From the NCBI RefSeq assembly GCF_003471165.1, contig NZ_QRIL01000006.1, positions 108,273-172,272 of the forward strand: a DNA stretch of 64,000 bases, written 5' to 3'. A program made the translations under genes and the position numbers. Source of the stretch: Ruminococcus sp. AM22-13. GTDB taxonomy: Bacteria; Bacillota; Clostridia; Lachnospirales; Lachnospiraceae. Positions 27,336 through 37,218 of this stretch are shown here, piece after piece; within the stretch, counting starts at the first letter, position 1; every line of letters starts with the position of its first letter. The notes beneath the pieces were generated by a model, which did no database searches, was not told the DNA's origin, and was given only the letters and a program-made list of their open reading frames with translations.

Positions 27336-27521
27336 CTACCAGGAAGCCTTCTTAACGCCCGGGATCTGTCCCTTGTAAGCTAATTCACGGAAGCAGATTC
27401 TGCAGATTCCGTATTTTCTTAAAACAGAATGTGGACGTCCACAAATATTGCAACGTGTATATTCTCTTGTGGAGAATTTCTGTTTGCGCTGCTGTTTGAT
27501 TTTCATTGCTGTTTTAGCCAT
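27336..27521 (-). CDS. rpsN: 30S ribosomal protein S14, zinc-binding type Z
   Basis: 61 residues with the zinc motif [10 protein letters not shown] and CRICFREL (CxxC, CxxC). Short zinc form, needed for 30S assembly when zinc is present. Confidence 0.97.
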   Translation of the reverse strand: MAKTAMKIKQQRKQKFSTREYTRCNICGRPHSVLRKYGICRICFRELAYKGQIPGVKKASW

Positions 27522-27536
27522 GAATCGTTCCTCCTA

Positions 27537-28076
27537 TTACTTTGCAAACGGCATATTGAATAATGTCAGTAATTCACGAGCTTCTTCATCAGTCTTAGCT
27601 GTAGTAACGAAGATGATGTCCATACCTCTTACTTTGTCAACTTTATCATATTCAACTTCCGGGAAGATAAGCTGCTCTTTGATACCCAGAGCATAGTTTC
27701 CACGGCCATCGAATGCGTTCGGGTTGATACCACGGAAGTCACGTACACGAGGAAGTGCAAGGTTGATCAGACGATCAGCGAACTCGTACATTTTTTCTCC
27801 TCTTAATGTAACTTTACAACCGATCGGCATACCCTCTCTGATTTTAAAGTTAGCAACAGATTTTTTAGCTTTAGTAGCGATTGCTTTCTGTCCTGTGATA
27901 AGTTCCATATCTGCGATTGCAGCATCAAGAAGCTTAGCATTTTCTTTGGCTTCACCAACACCCATATTGATTACGATCTTGTCGAGTTTTGGCACTTCCA
28001 TAACATTTTTGTATCCAAATTTTTTGGTCATGGCATCCATGATCTCATTTTTGTACATTTCTTTTAATCTACTCAC
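27537..28076 (-). CDS. rplE: 50S ribosomal protein L5
   Basis: 179 residues: [20 protein letters not shown] and [17 protein letters not shown]. Binds 5S rRNA and the P-site tRNA region. Confidence 0.97.
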   Translation of the reverse strand: MSRLKEMYKNEIMDAMTKKFGYKNVMEVPKLDKIVINMGVGEAKENAKLLDAAIADMELITGQKAIATKAKKSVANFKIREGMPIGCKVTLRGEKMYEFADRLINLALPRVRDFRGINPNAFDGRGNYALGIKEQLIFPEVEYDKVDKVRGMDIIFVTTAKTDEEARELLTLFNMPFAK

Positions 28077-28097
28077 TTGTCATGCCTCCTCTCTTAA

Positions 28098-28409
28098 TTA
28101 ATCGATAACCTTACCGGTCTTTTTAGCAACGCGGACTTTTTTGTCGCCGTCCATCTGGAATCCTACTCTTGTAGCCTGTCCATCAACAACCAGCATAACG
28201 TTGGAGATGTGCAGTGGAGCTTCTTTTGTGATGATTCCGCCCTGCTGATTTGCAGCAGATGGTTTGCTGTGTTTTGTAACTTTGTTGATATTCTCAACAA
28301 CAACGGTATTGTCTTTTGCGTTAACTGCAAGGACTTTACCCTCTTTGCCATTATCTTTACCAGCGATAACTTTTACAGTATCACCTTTTTTAATTTTCAT
28401 AGCTGACAT
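28098..28409 (-). CDS. rplX: 50S ribosomal protein L24
   Basis: 103 residues with the KOW motif [20 protein letters not shown]. Assembly initiator of the 50S subunit. An alternative start at MKIKKGD three codons on is possible. Confidence 0.96.
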   Translation of the reverse strand: MSAMKIKKGDTVKVIAGKDNGKEGKVLAVNAKDNTVVVENINKVTKHSKPSAANQQGGIITKEAPLHISNVMLVVDGQATRVGFQMDGDKKVRVAKKTGKVID

Positions 28410-28420
28410 TAGGCACCCTC

Positions 28421-28789
28421 CTATAATACTTCCGGAGCTAAGGAAACGATCTTCATGAATTTCTTTTCACGAAGTTCTCTGGCAACTGGTCCAAAGATAC
28501 GTGTTCCTCTCGGAGTTAAGTCGTCTTTAATGATTACGGCAGCATTTTCATCGAAACGGATGTAAGATCCGTCTTTACGACGAGCGCCTTTTTTAGTTCT
28601 AACTACAACAGCTTTTACAACGTCACCTTTTTTAACAACGCCGCCTGGTGTTGCATCTTTAACAGTAGCAACGATTGTATCGCCAATGCTTGCATATCTT
28701 CTTGTAGAGCCGCCCATAACACGAATACAAAGGATTTCTTTTGCACCAGTGTTGTCGGCAACTTTCAGTCTAGTTTCCTGCTGGATCAT
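28421..28789 (-). CDS. rplN: 50S ribosomal protein L14
   Basis: 122 residues: [19 protein letters not shown] and the C-terminal [20 protein letters not shown]. Confidence 0.97.
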   Translation of the reverse strand: MIQQETRLKVADNTGAKEILCIRVMGGSTRRYASIGDTIVATVKDATPGGVVKKGDVVKAVVVRTKKGARRKDGSYIRFDENAAVIIKDDLTPRGTRIFGPVARELREKKFMKIVSLAPEVL

Positions 28790-28802
28790 ACTGGTCTCCT
28801 CC

Positions 28803-29057
28803 TTATTTAACTTTCTCTACGATTTCAACCAGTCTCCATCTTTTATCTTTGGATAACGGTCTGGTTTCCATAACTTTTACGGTATCACCGATATTGCACT
28901 CATTGTTTTCGTCATGAGCTTTTAATTTATATGTTCTCTTCACGATCTTTTTGTAAAGAGGATGTTTTACATGGTCTTCAATAGCAACTACAATGGTTTT
29001 GTCCATCTTATTGCTGACAACCTTACCCACGCGGGTTTTTCTCAGATTTCTTTCCAC
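28803..29057 (-). CDS. rpsQ: 30S ribosomal protein S17
   Basis: 84 residues: [20 protein letters not shown] and [21 protein letters not shown]-fold protein of the 30S body. Confidence 0.97.
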   Translation of the reverse strand: MERNLRKTRVGKVVSNKMDKTIVVAIEDHVKHPLYKKIVKRTYKLKAHDENNECNIGDTVKVMETRPLSKDKRWRLVEIVEKVK

Positions 29058-29072
29058 GATAGTTTCCTCCTA

Positions 29073-29282
29073 TTATTTGGAAGCGTTAGCCTGCTCAGTA
29101 ATTACTGTCTGGATTCTTGCAATGTTCTTGCGAACCTCTTTAATGCGGCTTGTATTCTCTAATTGATTAGTTGCATTCTGAAATCTCAGATTGAAAAGTT
29201 CTTTTTTAGCAGCTACTAATTCTTCATTTAATTCTGCAGCTGATTTTGCCTTTAAATCTTCCACGAATTTATTAATTTTCAC
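29073..29282 (-). CDS. rpmC: 50S ribosomal protein L29
   Basis: 69 residues, two-helix hairpin ([37 protein letters not shown]). Two GTG codons are possible; the one at 29282 has AAGGCGG 7-8 bases upstream and gives the usual K-I-N start, while that at 29291 lies too close to the same site. Either way the gene overlaps the end of rplP. Confidence 0.93.
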   Translation of the reverse strand: MKINKFVEDLKAKSAAELNEELVAAKKELFNLRFQNATNQLENTSRIKEVRKNIARIQTVITEQANASK

Positions 29283-29709
29283 TGTTATCACCGCCTTCTA
29301 AGTCTGCACGAGAAACGATTTTACATTTACATGGTAACTTGTGCATTGCAAGACGTAATGCTTCACGAGCAATTTCTTCTGAAACGCCTGCAATTTCGAA
29401 CATTACACGTCCTGGCTTAACAACTGCTACCCAGTATTCAAGGGCACCTTTTCCGGAACCCATTCGTGTTTCTGCTGGTTTCGCTGTTACTGGTTTATCT
29501 GGGAAAATCTTAATCCAAACCTGACCACCACGTTTGATATAACGTGTCATAGCAACACGGGCTGCCTCGATCTGATTGGAACGGATCCAACACGGTTCGG
29601 TTGCAACAAGTCCGAATTCACCATAATTGATTTTATTACCTCTAAGGGCTTTTCCTCTCATGGAGCCACGGAATTGTTTACGACGTTTTACTCTTTTTGG
29701 CATTAACAT
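29272..29709 (-). CDS. rplP: 50S ribosomal protein L16
   Basis: 145 residues: [19 protein letters not shown] and [20 protein letters not shown]; at the peptidyl transferase centre. Its stop overlaps the start of rpmC, and its start abuts the rpsC stop. Confidence 0.97.
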   Translation of the reverse strand: MLMPKRVKRRKQFRGSMRGKALRGNKINYGEFGLVATEPCWIRSNQIEAARVAMTRYIKRGGQVWIKIFPDKPVTAKPAETRMGSGKGALEYWVAVVKPGRVMFEIAGVSEEIAREALRLAMHKLPCKCKIVSRADLEGGDNSEN

Positions 29710-30365
29710 TATTTATCGCTCCCTTCCTTAGTTCCTTTTGTTGGAAGTACTTCGCCATTGTAGACCCAAGCTTTTACGCCAACTTTGCCGTATGTTGTGT
29801 CTGCTTCTGCGAATCCATAGTCAATATCTGCACGAAGTGTCTGAAGCGGAATAGTTCCTTCGCTGTAGAACTCTGTACGAGCCATATCAGCACCGCCAAG
29901 ACGTCCGGATACGGATGTTTTGATACCTTTTGCTCCGGCCTTCATTGTTCTCTGCATTGTAGATTTCATAGCACGTCTGAAAGAGATACGGTTCTCAAGC
30001 TGTAAAGCAATATTCTCAGCTACTAACTGAGCGTCTCTGTCTGGTCTTTTTACTTCTTTGATATCTACGATAAGTTTTTTGTCTGTGAATTTCTTTAATT
30101 CAGCTTTAACTTTTTCGATCTCAGCGCCGCCTTTACCGATTACGATACCAGGTTTAGCTGTGTAGATGATGATCTTAACTCTGTCAGATGCTCTTTCGAT
30201 TTCGATTTTGGAAACACCTGCGCTGTATAATTTCTTTTTAAGGAATGTTCTGATGTTGTAGTCTTCTACCAGGTAATCAGCGAAGTCTGCATCAGCATAC
30301 CATCTTGAATCCCAATCCTTGATAACACCGACTCTAAGGCCATGTGGGTTAACTTTCTGTCCCAT
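29709..30365 (-). CDS. rpsC: 30S ribosomal protein S3
   Basis: 218 residues: [22 protein letters not shown] domain with [16 protein letters not shown], and C-domain [20 protein letters not shown]. Part of the mRNA entry site. Confidence 0.97.
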   Translation of the reverse strand: MGQKVNPHGLRVGVIKDWDSRWYADADFADYLVEDYNIRTFLKKKLYSAGVSKIEIERASDRVKIIIYTAKPGIVIGKGGAEIEKVKAELKKFTDKKLIVDIKEVKRPDRDAQLVAENIALQLENRISFRRAMKSTMQRTMKAGAKGIKTSVSGRLGGADMARTEFYSEGTIPLQTLRADIDYGFAEADTTYGKVGVKAWVYNGEVLPTKGTKEGSDK

Positions 30366-30376
30366 GCTTTTCCTCC

Positions 30377-30766
30377 TTATCTTTCATCCAGCACGATGGT
30401 GATATGGCTTGTTCTCTTTTCGATTCTGTAAGCTCTACCCTGTGCTCTTGGCTGAATTCTCTTCATTGTAGGTCCTTTATCTGCATAGCAGGCTGCAACG
30501 TAGAGGTTGTCTGCATTCATTCCGTTGTTATTTTCAGCATTTGCAATTGCTGACTCAAGAAGTTTCTTGATAACGCTGGAAGCGTATCTTGGGTTGTATG
30601 TTAAGATACCAAGTGCTGTCTGCACATCTTTACCGCGGATTACATCTAACACGTAGCAGGCTTTCTGAACAGAAATTCTTGCGTAAGATAATTTTGCAGA
30701 CGGTCTTGTCTCTCTATTACTCTCATTTCTGGCTCTTTTTATCTGGCTTCTATGTCCCTTTGCCAT
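30377..30766 (-). CDS. rplV: 50S ribosomal protein L22
   Basis: 129 residues: globular domain and the tunnel hairpin ([20 protein letters not shown]). A slightly extended polar N-terminus ([20 protein letters not shown]) is seen. Confidence 0.97.
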   Translation of the reverse strand: MAKGHRSQIKRARNESNRETRPSAKLSYARISVQKACYVLDVIRGKDVQTALGILTYNPRYASSVIKKLLESAIANAENNNGMNADNLYVAACYADKGPTMKRIQPRAQGRAYRIEKRTSHITIVLDER

Positions 30767-30854
30767 TTTAAAGTGCCTCCTTTCCTTTTTCTCTCAATAT
30801 CAGGTTAACCTGTCCGCTGTCTCATGGGCAGCAGACAGAATATAAAGTCAAATA

Positions 30855-31136
30855 CTAGCGAACACCGGATTTCTTTTCGTCTTTTCCGTGTCCTCTGTAG
30901 GTTCTGGTTGCAACGAACTCACCGAGCTTGTGGCCAACCATATCTTCTGTTACATATACCGGCACGTGTTTTCTTCCGTCATGGACAGCGATTGTGTGTC
31001 CTACGAAGGACGGGAAGATTGTAGAACGGCGTGACCAGGTTTTGATAACGGATTTGTCATTTGCAGCGTTTAATGCGTCTACTTTTTTAAGTAAGCTGGC
31101 ATCTGCAAAAGGTCCTTTTTTCAGTGAACGAGACAT
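30855..31136 (-). CDS. rpsS: 30S ribosomal protein S19
   Basis: 93 residues: [20 protein letters not shown] and [20 protein letters not shown]. 88 bases separate it from rplV. Confidence 0.97.
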   Translation of the reverse strand: MSRSLKKGPFADASLLKKVDALNAANDKSVIKTWSRRSTIFPSFVGHTIAVHDGRKHVPVYVTEDMVGHKLGEFVATRTYRGHGKDEKKSGVR

Positions 31137-31151
31137 GCTTAATCCTCCTTA

Positions 31152-31997
31152 TTATTTCGATAATGCTTTTCCATCGCGTCTTCTTACGATGAGCTTGTTG
31201 GACGGTTTGTTTTTCTTTCTTGTCTTCAGACCAAGAGCAGGTTTTCCCCATGGAGTGCATGGACCTGGACGACCGATACCGGTCTTTCCTTCACCACCAC
31301 CATGTGGATGGTCATTCGGGTTCATTACGGAACCACGAACAGTAGGTCTGATACCCATGTTACGTTTACGTCCGGCTTTACCGATGTTAATCAGGTTGTG
31401 ATCTCCGTTTCCGACAACGCCTACAGATGCGCGGCATACGATCGGAACCATTCTCATTTCACCAGATGGCAGACGCAGTGTTGCGTATTTGCCTTCTTTA
31501 GCCATTAACTGAGCGCCGTTTCCAGCAGAACGAACCATCTGTCCGCCCTTTCCAGGATGAAGCTCAATGTTGTGTACCATAGTACCAACCGGGATAAGCT
31601 CTAATGGTAAGCAGTTACCAACACGAACTTCTGCATCAGCTCCGTTCATAACTTTCTGACCTACTTTTAAGCCTTCCGGTGCAAGGATATATGCTTTCTC
31701 GCCATCTACATAAGAGATAAGAGCGATGTTTGCTGTTCTGTTTGGATCATACTCGATGGAAACTACTGTTGCAGGGATTCCATCTTTTCTTCTCTTGAAG
31801 TCGATGATTCTGTATTTTCTTCTGCTTCCGCCTCCGCGGTGTCTAACTGTGATCTTACCCTGGTTGTTACGTCCAGCGTTTTTCTTTAAAGACACGGTAA
31901 GAGATTTCTCTGGTGTAGATTTTGTGATCTCTGAGAAATCGGAACCAGTCATATGTCTTCTAGACGGTGTATATGGGTTATAACTTTTGATTCCCAT
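31152..31997 (-). CDS. rplB: 50S ribosomal protein L2
   Basis: 281 residues: [20 protein letters not shown], and the conserved [20 protein letters not shown] loop with the peptidyl-transferase-associated His. Usual length. Confidence 0.97.
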   Translation of the reverse strand: MGIKSYNPYTPSRRHMTGSDFSEITKSTPEKSLTVSLKKNAGRNNQGKITVRHRGGGSRRKYRIIDFKRRKDGIPATVVSIEYDPNRTANIALISYVDGEKAYILAPEGLKVGQKVMNGADAEVRVGNCLPLELIPVGTMVHNIELHPGKGGQMVRSAGNGAQLMAKEGKYATLRLPSGEMRMVPIVCRASVGVVGNGDHNLINIGKAGRKRNMGIRPTVRGSVMNPNDHPHGGGEGKTGIGRPGPCTPWGKPALGLKTRKKNKPSNKLIVRRRDGKALSK

Positions 31998-32058
31998 TTT
32001 TGTTCTCCTTTCAAATTTGTCCTCACGCTTTTGAATGCGTATAATCGCTATCTGTTAA

Positions 32059-32358
32059 TTAAAGTCCTTCGAAGATTTCGATTTCTTTGCTGTCTTCTGT
32101 CAGAGCTACGATAGCTTTTTTGGTTTTAGCAGTTGTTCCAACTGTCATACCACGGCGTTTTTTCTTTCCATCCATATTCATGGTGTTAACGCTCTTTACT
32201 TTTGTTCCTTCGAACATTTTCTCTACAGCTTCTTTGATCTGAGATTTGTTTGCTTCTGGATGAACTAAGAAAGTGTATTTCTTTTCAGCCATTGCATTCA
32301 TAGATTTTTCTGTAATCACTGGTTTCTTGATTACGTCATAGTACTTGATATCAGCCAT
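32059..32358 (-). CDS. rplW: 50S ribosomal protein L23
   Basis: 99 residues: [20 protein letters not shown] and [17 protein letters not shown]. Docking site for SRP and trigger factor at the exit. Its start overlaps the rplD stop. Confidence 0.97.
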   Translation of the reverse strand: MADIKYYDVIKKPVITEKSMNAMAEKKYTFLVHPEANKSQIKEAVEKMFEGTKVKSVNTMNMDGKKKRRGMTVGTTAKTKKAIVALTEDSKEIEIFEGL

Positions 32359-32978
32359 TATGCATATACCTCCTCGATGGATGCTACAGCATCTTTGGTT
32401 ACGATTACGGTGTTGTGGTTCATAACATCGTATACGTTGATAGTACTTGGAGTTGCAGTCTGAACATCAGTGATGTTTCTTGCGGAAAGGATTACGTTCT
32501 TGTCATCTGTTGCTGTGATAACCAGAGCTTTCTCAGCTTTCAGATTTGTAAGAACTTTCTGCATTTCCTTTGTCTTAACATCTGCTAATGTAAGAGCATC
32601 AACAACTACTAATTTATTGTCCTGAACTTTGGAAGTCAGAGCAGATTTTAAAGCAGCTCTTCTTTCTTTCTTGTTCATTTTTACTTCATAATCTCTTGGT
32701 ACCGGAGCGAATACAACACCGCCGCCAGTCCACTGTGGTGCACGGATGGAACCCTGTCTAGCATGACCTGTTCCTTTCTGTCTCCACGGTTTTCTTCCGC
32801 CGCCGCTTACTTCAGAACGTGTTTTAGCTTTCTGAGTACCCTGGCGATTATTTGCAAGCTGACGAACAACAGCAAGGTGAACAAGATGCTCATTGACTTC
32901 TACGCCGAATACTGCATCATTCAGTTCCATTGTTCCAACTTCGTTGCCTTCCATATTATAAACAGTTACGTTTGCCAT
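32358..32978 (-). CDS. rplD: 50S ribosomal protein L4
   Basis: 206 residues: [19 protein letters not shown] and the tunnel loop [19 protein letters not shown]. In enterobacteria L4 represses the S10 operon through the leader. Confidence 0.97.
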   Translation of the reverse strand: MANVTVYNMEGNEVGTMELNDAVFGVEVNEHLVHLAVVRQLANNRQGTQKAKTRSEVSGGGRKPWRQKGTGHARQGSIRAPQWTGGGVVFAPVPRDYEVKMNKKERRAALKSALTSKVQDNKLVVVDALTLADVKTKEMQKVLTNLKAEKALVITATDDKNVILSARNITDVQTATPSTINVYDVMNHNTVIVTKDAVASIEEVYA

Positions 32979-32999
32979 TTGTGTGCTCCTCCTTTCTTA

Positions 33000-33632
33000 T
33001 TATAAGGACTTTACTGTCTCTTTGATTGTTACCAAAGATTTCTTAGGTCCTGGAACAGCACCTTTAACTAACAGTAAGTTATTTTCTGTATCTACGCGTA
33101 CGATCTCAAGGTTCTGTACAGTAACCTGAACATTTCCCATATGACCTGGCATGTGTTTTCCTTTGAATACCTTGCTCGGATCAGAACAAGCACCATTGGA
33201 ACCTGCATGACGGTGATATTTGGAACCATGAGCCATAGGTCCTCTTGACTGACCATGTCTCTTGATCGCACCCTGGAAACCTTTACCTTTGGAAACAGCT
33301 GTTGCATCAATGTGATCGCCGTCTGCAAAGATATCAGCTTTAATTTCCTGTCCTACTGTATATTCAGCAGCGTTATCAAATCTGAACTCTTTAACGAATC
33401 TCTTTACTGCAACGCCAGCTTTGTCAAAGTGTCCTTTTTCCGGTTTGTTAACAAGGCTTTCTCTGATGTCTCCGAATCCAACCTGAACTGCTTCGTATCC
33501 ATCGTTCTCTTCTGTCTTAACCTGAGTTACGACACAAGGACCAGCCTGTAAAACTGTTACCGGAATCAACTGGCCGTCTTCATTGAAGATCTGAGTCATT
33601 CCGACTTTAGTAGCTAAAATAGCTTTCTTCAT
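33000..33632 (-). CDS. rplC: 50S ribosomal protein L3
   Basis: 210 residues: [20 protein letters not shown] and the core loop [20 protein letters not shown] (the W-finger region), reaching the peptidyl transferase centre. Confidence 0.97.
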   Translation of the reverse strand: MKKAILATKVGMTQIFNEDGQLIPVTVLQAGPCVVTQVKTEENDGYEAVQVGFGDIRESLVNKPEKGHFDKAGVAVKRFVKEFRFDNAAEYTVGQEIKADIFADGDHIDATAVSKGKGFQGAIKRHGQSRGPMAHGSKYHRHAGSNGACSDPSKVFKGKHMPGHMGNVQVTVQNLEIVRVDTENNLLLVKGAVPGPKKSLVTIKETVKSL

Positions 33633-33714
33633 TCTTTCTTCCTCCTTATAGCGGATTACCGATTACCGGCAATCATATAGTAAATAGCTTAATGCTTATA
33701 GCATTATCATAGTT

Positions 33715-33804
33715 GAGACACCATCGTCACTAAATTTGCTCTCGCTCATTAAGTGTCGAGGTGGGCTTTCTCACTAAATTCGCATTACATACTCATTAAG
33801 TGTT
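33715..33804. repeat. CACTAAATT...CATTAAGTG repeat, copies 2 and 3 (rpsJ-rplC gap)
   Basis: Copy 2 (33715-33760): GAGACACCATCGTCACTAAA, then TTTGCTCTCGCTCATTAAGTG. Copy 3 (33771-33804): TCACTAAATTCGCATTACAT, then ACTCATTAAGTG. Both can form short hairpins. They fill the 179-base gap together with an AATGC-rich stretch (33690-33707). Confidence 0.65.
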
Positions 33805-33811
33805 CAATGCC

Positions 33812-34129
33812 TTATTTAGTCTTCATTTTGATATCGATGTTAACACCTGCTGGCATTTCCAGTCTTGACAGAGCATCTACTGTCTTCTGTGTTGGTGTAA
33901 GGATATCGATCAGTCTCTTATGAGTTCTCTGTTCGAACTGTTCTCTGGAATCTTTGTATTTATGAACGGCTCTTAAGATTGTAACAACCTCTTTCTTAGT
34001 TGGAAGTGGAACCGGTCCGCTTACCATTGCTCCGTTCTTTTTAACAGTTTCGATGATTTTTGCTGCTGATGCATCTACTAACTGATGATCATAAGCCTTT
34101 AATGTGATTCTCATTACCTGATTTGCCAT
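33812..34129 (-). CDS. rpsJ: 30S ribosomal protein S10
   Basis: 105 residues: [19 protein letters not shown] and [20 protein letters not shown]. Also NusE in antitermination. Alternative start at the Met six codons on. AGGAGGAGAC precedes ATG. First gene of the ribosomal cluster; tufA and fusA are not adjacent. Confidence 0.97.
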   Translation of the reverse strand: MANQVMRITLKAYDHQLVDASAAKIIETVKKNGAMVSGPVPLPTKKEVVTILRAVHKYKDSREQFEQRTHKRLIDILTPTQKTVDALSRLEMPAGVNIDIKMKTK

Positions 34130-34356
34130 AAAAAAAGTCTCCTCCTATTCGTACTTTTCAAGCAGTACGACAAGCGGCGACTGTACACATCTCCGTGTGT
34201 GTCTTTCGAATTCTTAGCACACACGCCATCCCTGGATGGTCTTCTGAACTTGTACAGTGACTTGTCGTCAGTTTTCAAACTTGACATTCGCTCCACGGAA
34301 AACCTGCCATCTCTGTGGCAGCAACCTCGCGCTTCATTGCTATCAATGTCACAACA
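34130..34356 (-). ncRNA. Structured S10-operon leader
   Basis: The 227-base leader folds around a long-range stem: ACGACAAG plus ACTGTACA (34157-34178 on the plus strand) pair with TGTACAGT plus CTTGTCGT (34252-34270). Inside are a GTGTGTGT/ACACAC hairpin and a CCATCC-CT-GGATGG hairpin, so a branched junction forms just before the rpsJ ribosome site. No T-run inside. Compatible with an r-protein-binding leader; the class cannot be named from sequence alone. Confidence 0.65.
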
Positions 34357-34362
34357 ATTGAG

Positions 34363-34391
34363 AGTATACACGACCTCTCAGAAAAATGCAA
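34363..34391 (-). promoter_or_regulatory. Promoter of the S10 operon
   Basis: Minus-strand TTGCAT (34391-34386), a 17-base spacer, TATACT (34368-34363). Its -35 is the same as in the rpmJ promoter. Confidence 0.8.
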
Positions 34392-34490
34392 GTGTTTTTT
34401 TCATTTTTTTATTATTTTTTTGTATTTGATTCCGTACAATATTTTTAAGACTTTTTATCCATCATATATGATGTTTCTATATAATTATAT

Positions 34491-34540
34491 TTAGTCAAGC
34501 GGATATTCGCAATCCGCTTCGCTACGTAGCTCTACGTAGA
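34491..34540. repeat. Interspersed repeat, GCGGATATTCGCAATCCGC family
   Basis: TTAGTCAAGCGGATATTCGC, AATCCGCTTCGCTACGTAGC and TCTACGTAG. GCGGAT pairs with ATCCGC and CTACGTAG is repeated. Related copies at 861-888 and 8595-8630. The 270 bases between the S10 promoter and the next gene hold only this and the terminator. Confidence 0.6.
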
Positions 34541-34600
34541 ACGAACAGTAACCATTAACTCCGATCCTTACAGCTATAATCATCAATATTAATATAGAAA

Positions 34601-34640
34601 GAACGTGTTTCTTCTATATTATATAGGAAGAAACACGTTC
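34601..34640 (-). terminator. Terminator-like hairpin after the signal-peptidase-like gene
   Basis: Perfect 14-bp arms GAACGTGTTTCTTC / GAAGAAACACGTTC with a 12-base loop, then TTTCTATATT on the minus strand. Confidence 0.75.
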
Positions 34641-34663
34641 CATTATTATTTCATTCTTCTGTT

Positions 34664-35812
34664 TTATTTCTCCAGTGTCTGCCCTTCTGCTCTGACAGGC
34701 TTCTCATCTGCAATGATATCAGAATAATCAAACAATGTGACCTTTGTCACATCATCTCTCACGATATCCGGGGCATCGCCCTGATTCTTTGCACTCTCTG
34801 CGATCTGCGCAGCTGACCATGACGGAATTACCATTCGTTTGATTTCTACAGGTTTCTCTTCATCTGCTTCTTCCTCTTTCTCTACAGGCTTTCTGTCAGA
34901 AGCGCTCATCATCTGTTTGAGCTGTTCTTTTACCCGTGGCACGATCACCTCAGTTTTTCCGGAAATAACTTCCCGCTGCGCCTGTGGTTGCTGCATCACT
35001 GGCTGCACTGGTTTTTCAGTTTTGAGTTGCTCATCTGCGGTAGCCGCTGCAATCTCTTTTTTAAGAAGTTCATGTGCTTCGCTTGTAGCTGCCTGTACTG
35101 CTGTTGGCTGTTCTGGCTGTGTCGGTTCCAGATCGTCTTCATAGATCTCATCTACAAAGCCACCTGTCTTAATTTTCTTTCTCTCCGGCGCTTTTCCCTT
35201 CTTACGTGCACGTTCTTCTTTCTTTATCTGACGTTCTTCTTCTTTATAGCGTTTTTCTCTTGCTTTCTCTTCTTTCTTAAGTTCCTTTTTGCTCTTGACA
35301 TAACCTGGTTCTGTATCTGTGTCATCATAATCATCCTGTGGTTCTTTCTTCAAAAGCTCCGCAACTATGTAAAGGATGATAAGGAAAAGAACAGCAAGTC
35401 CAAGAATAATAAGACCTTCTATACTCTCTGTAGCAGTCAGAAGATATCCTACATATCCAATCGTGATAACAACCTTCGGAATATACTTCTTTACTTCAAC
35501 AGTAATAGGTTCTGCATCCTTATCTGTAGAATCTACCACTTTAAAAATATTATTCTTTTTATCCATCTCTGTGATCATATATCGATATGCTTTAGAATCA
35601 CTCTGATAAAGAATAAAATCGCCTACAGCTGCTTCTGAAGCTTTCGCTGGGATTGCATAAGTAACGGATCCTATCGGCAGGTTTGTCTCCTTGCCGGAAT
35701 CATCCATGATTTCTGTTGTGATTCCAAAGAACGGCGGAACTGCCAGACCAACAACACAGACAATGGTGCATATCACTATAAAATGTACAATAAATTTCAG
35801 AAATTTTGACAT
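34664..35812 (-). CDS. Membrane protein with signal-peptidase-like fold and long charged tail
   Basis: 382 residues. Membrane segments at about 7-28 and 130-152. Between them an external beta domain resembles S26 signal peptidases of the SipW/archaeal kind (LPIGSVTYAIPAKASEAAVGDFILY, YRYMITEMDKKNNIFKVVDST), but the catalytic Ser (normally SGSM) and a clear Lys or His partner are missing, so it is probably not a protease. The cytoplasmic tail (155-382) is highly charged with a KKELKKEEKAREKRYKEEER coiled coil and proline-rich parts. Monocistronic, with its own promoter. Function unknown. Confidence 0.7.
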   Translation of the reverse strand: MSKFLKFIVHFIVICTIVCVVGLAVPPFFGITTEIMDDSGKETNLPIGSVTYAIPAKASEAAVGDFILYQSDSKAYRYMITEMDKKNNIFKVVDSTDKDAEPITVEVKKYIPKVVITIGYVGYLLTATESIEGLIILGLAVLFLIILYIVAELLKKEPQDDYDDTDTEPGYVKSKKELKKEEKAREKRYKEEERQIKKEERARKKGKAPERKKIKTGGFVDEIYEDDLEPTQPEQPTAVQAATSEAHELLKKEIAAATADEQLKTEKPVQPVMQQPQAQREVISGKTEVIVPRVKEQLKQMMSASDRKPVEKEEEADEEKPVEIKRMVIPSWSAAQIAESAKNQGDAPDIVRDDVTKVTLFDYSDIIADEKPVRAEGQTLEK

Positions 35813-35878
35813 CTGTTACGCTCCTCATTTTTATTCTTTCGCATAACTGTTCAACACTTCGCAGTTATCTTTTTGCTC

Positions 35879-35907
35879 ATTATAACCTGTTTTTTTCGTA
35901 CGGTCAA
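35879..35907 (-). promoter_or_regulatory. Promoter of the signal-peptidase-like gene
   Basis: Minus-strand TTGACC (35907-35902), a 17-base spacer, TATAAT (35884-35879). The leader then holds an ATAACTG / CAGTTAT hairpin (35843-35868). Confidence 0.8.
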
Positions 35908-35929
35908 CTTATAATCACCCATAATACGA

Positions 35930-35969
35930 CAAAACACACCCGGAAAGCGGTCTTCCCTTCCGGATGTGT
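35930..35969 (-). terminator. Terminator after crh
   Basis: Minus-strand ACACATCCGGAA / TTCCGGGTGTGT stem (35934-35969) followed by TTTTGTC. Confidence 0.75.
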
Positions 35970-35996
35970 CCGATATTCTGAGAAATCATTTTGAGA

Positions 35997-36251
35997 TTAC
36001 TGATTACTTAAATACTCCTCAATGCTTGTCATAGCAGCCGCTTCATCATCACCATTTGCAGATAATGTAATTTCTTCTCCCGCATCAAGTCCAAGAGTCA
36101 TCATGCCCATAATGCTCTTTGCGTTCACGCGTTTCTTTCCAATCTCTACATAAATCTCACTGTTAAACTGGCTTGCAACCTGCACCAGCTGTGCTACCGG
36201 ACGTGCTTCCAGACCTGTGGATAAATTAATGGTGATTGGTTTTTTGATCAT
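35997..36251 (-). CDS. crh: Crh-like HPr protein lacking the His15 phosphorylation site
   Basis: 84 residues with the HPr fold. Where HPr has GLHARPA, this protein has GLEARPV, with Glu at position 15; Ser46 in AKSIMGMM is kept. Such a protein cannot pass phosphate along the PTS but can be phosphorylated by HPr kinase at Ser46 and act with CcpA, as Crh of Bacillus does. It lies directly after whiA, the place of crh in Bacillus (rapZ/yvcJ-yvcK-whiA-crh). I call it Crh-like on position and residue; Bacillus Crh has Gln15, not Glu. Confidence 0.85.
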   Translation of the reverse strand: MIKKPITINLSTGLEARPVAQLVQVASQFNSEIYVEIGKKRVNAKSIMGMMTLGLDAGEEITLSANGDDEAAAMTSIEEYLSNQ

Positions 36252-37207
36252 AATAATTCTCCTCCTTGTTTCTCCCGCAGTTCGTCAGCCATTGCACTCA
36301 GCTTTCTCAAGCGGTGATTGACTCCCGATTTGCCCACCTGTGGGCTCAACATCATTCCTAATTCTTTTAATGTAGCTTCCGGATATTGCATCCGGAGTTC
36401 TGCAATCTGTGCAAGCCCCTCATTAAGCTGTTCAAATCCCATTCTTTGCTGAATCAGCCTGATGTCATCTATCTGCTTGACAGCTGCATTTACTGTTTTA
36501 TTAATATTCGCAGTCTCACAGTTAACTTTTCTGTTTACAGAATTTCTCATTTCTTTCAGTATACGGATGTTCTCCAGGTCCATCAATGCTACGTTAGCTT
36601 CCATAACTGCAAGCATATCCACGATCTGCGCACCTTCCTTCACATAGACCACATATGATTTCTTGCGCTGTACGATCTTAGCATCTACTGAAAAACTACG
36701 AATGACCACCTGTAACTGTTCTGCCTTTCTTACATCAGGACACACAATTTCAAAATGATACCCTTTCTCCGGATCACTGATTGAACCCGATGCCAGAAAA
36801 GCTCCCCTGATAAACGCCCGCTTGCAACAATTCTGCTGTACCAGCAGCATATCCACCAGCATAAGCGCACCATGGCCGACACTGTCCGCGACAAGCCTTA
36901 ACGCCTGAAAAATTACCTGGATCTCTTCGGGATCAGATATCTCAATCACATATACCTTTACCCGCTTCAGGTGGCTGTTCTCACGTACAGATACTTCTCT
37001 CTCTATATTAAATGTTTTTTGTAATAATGTAAAGCACTTTCTTGCAACTGCTTCATTTTCCGTCTGGATCTTTAATTTGCTCTCCCCTGAAAAATATTCC
37101 ATTTTTCCACAGGAACACAACATTGCAGCCAGTTCCGCCATTTTACAATGTCTGGCAGATCCAATCTGTCTGAAAAGTTCTTCCTTTACCATCCCCGAAA
37201 AAGACAT
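36248..37207 (-). CDS. whiA: DNA-binding protein WhiA
   Basis: 319 residues: N-terminal LAGLIDADG-like domain without nuclease residues and C-terminal helix-turn-helix (YPEATLKELGMMLSPQVGKS, GVNHRLRKL). In Firmicutes it affects division and nucleoid behaviour. The frame is open to 37357, but that overlaps rapZ; the ATG at 37207 gives MSFSGMVKEELF, the conserved start, with GGAAGG at a rather long distance. Overlaps crh by 4 bases, so the two are coupled. Confidence 0.93.
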   Translation of the reverse strand: MSFSGMVKEELFRQIGSARHCKMAELAAMLCSCGKMEYFSGESKLKIQTENEAVARKCFTLLQKTFNIEREVSVRENSHLKRVKVYVIEISDPEEIQVIFQALRLVADSVGHGALMLVDMLLVQQNCCKRAFIRGAFLASGSISDPEKGYHFEIVCPDVRKAEQLQVVIRSFSVDAKIVQRKKSYVVYVKEGAQIVDMLAVMEANVALMDLENIRILKEMRNSVNRKVNCETANINKTVNAAVKQIDDIRLIQQRMGFEQLNEGLAQIAELRMQYPEATLKELGMMLSPQVGKSGVNHRLRKLSAMADELREKQGGELL

Positions 37208-37218
37208 CTCTTTTTGTA

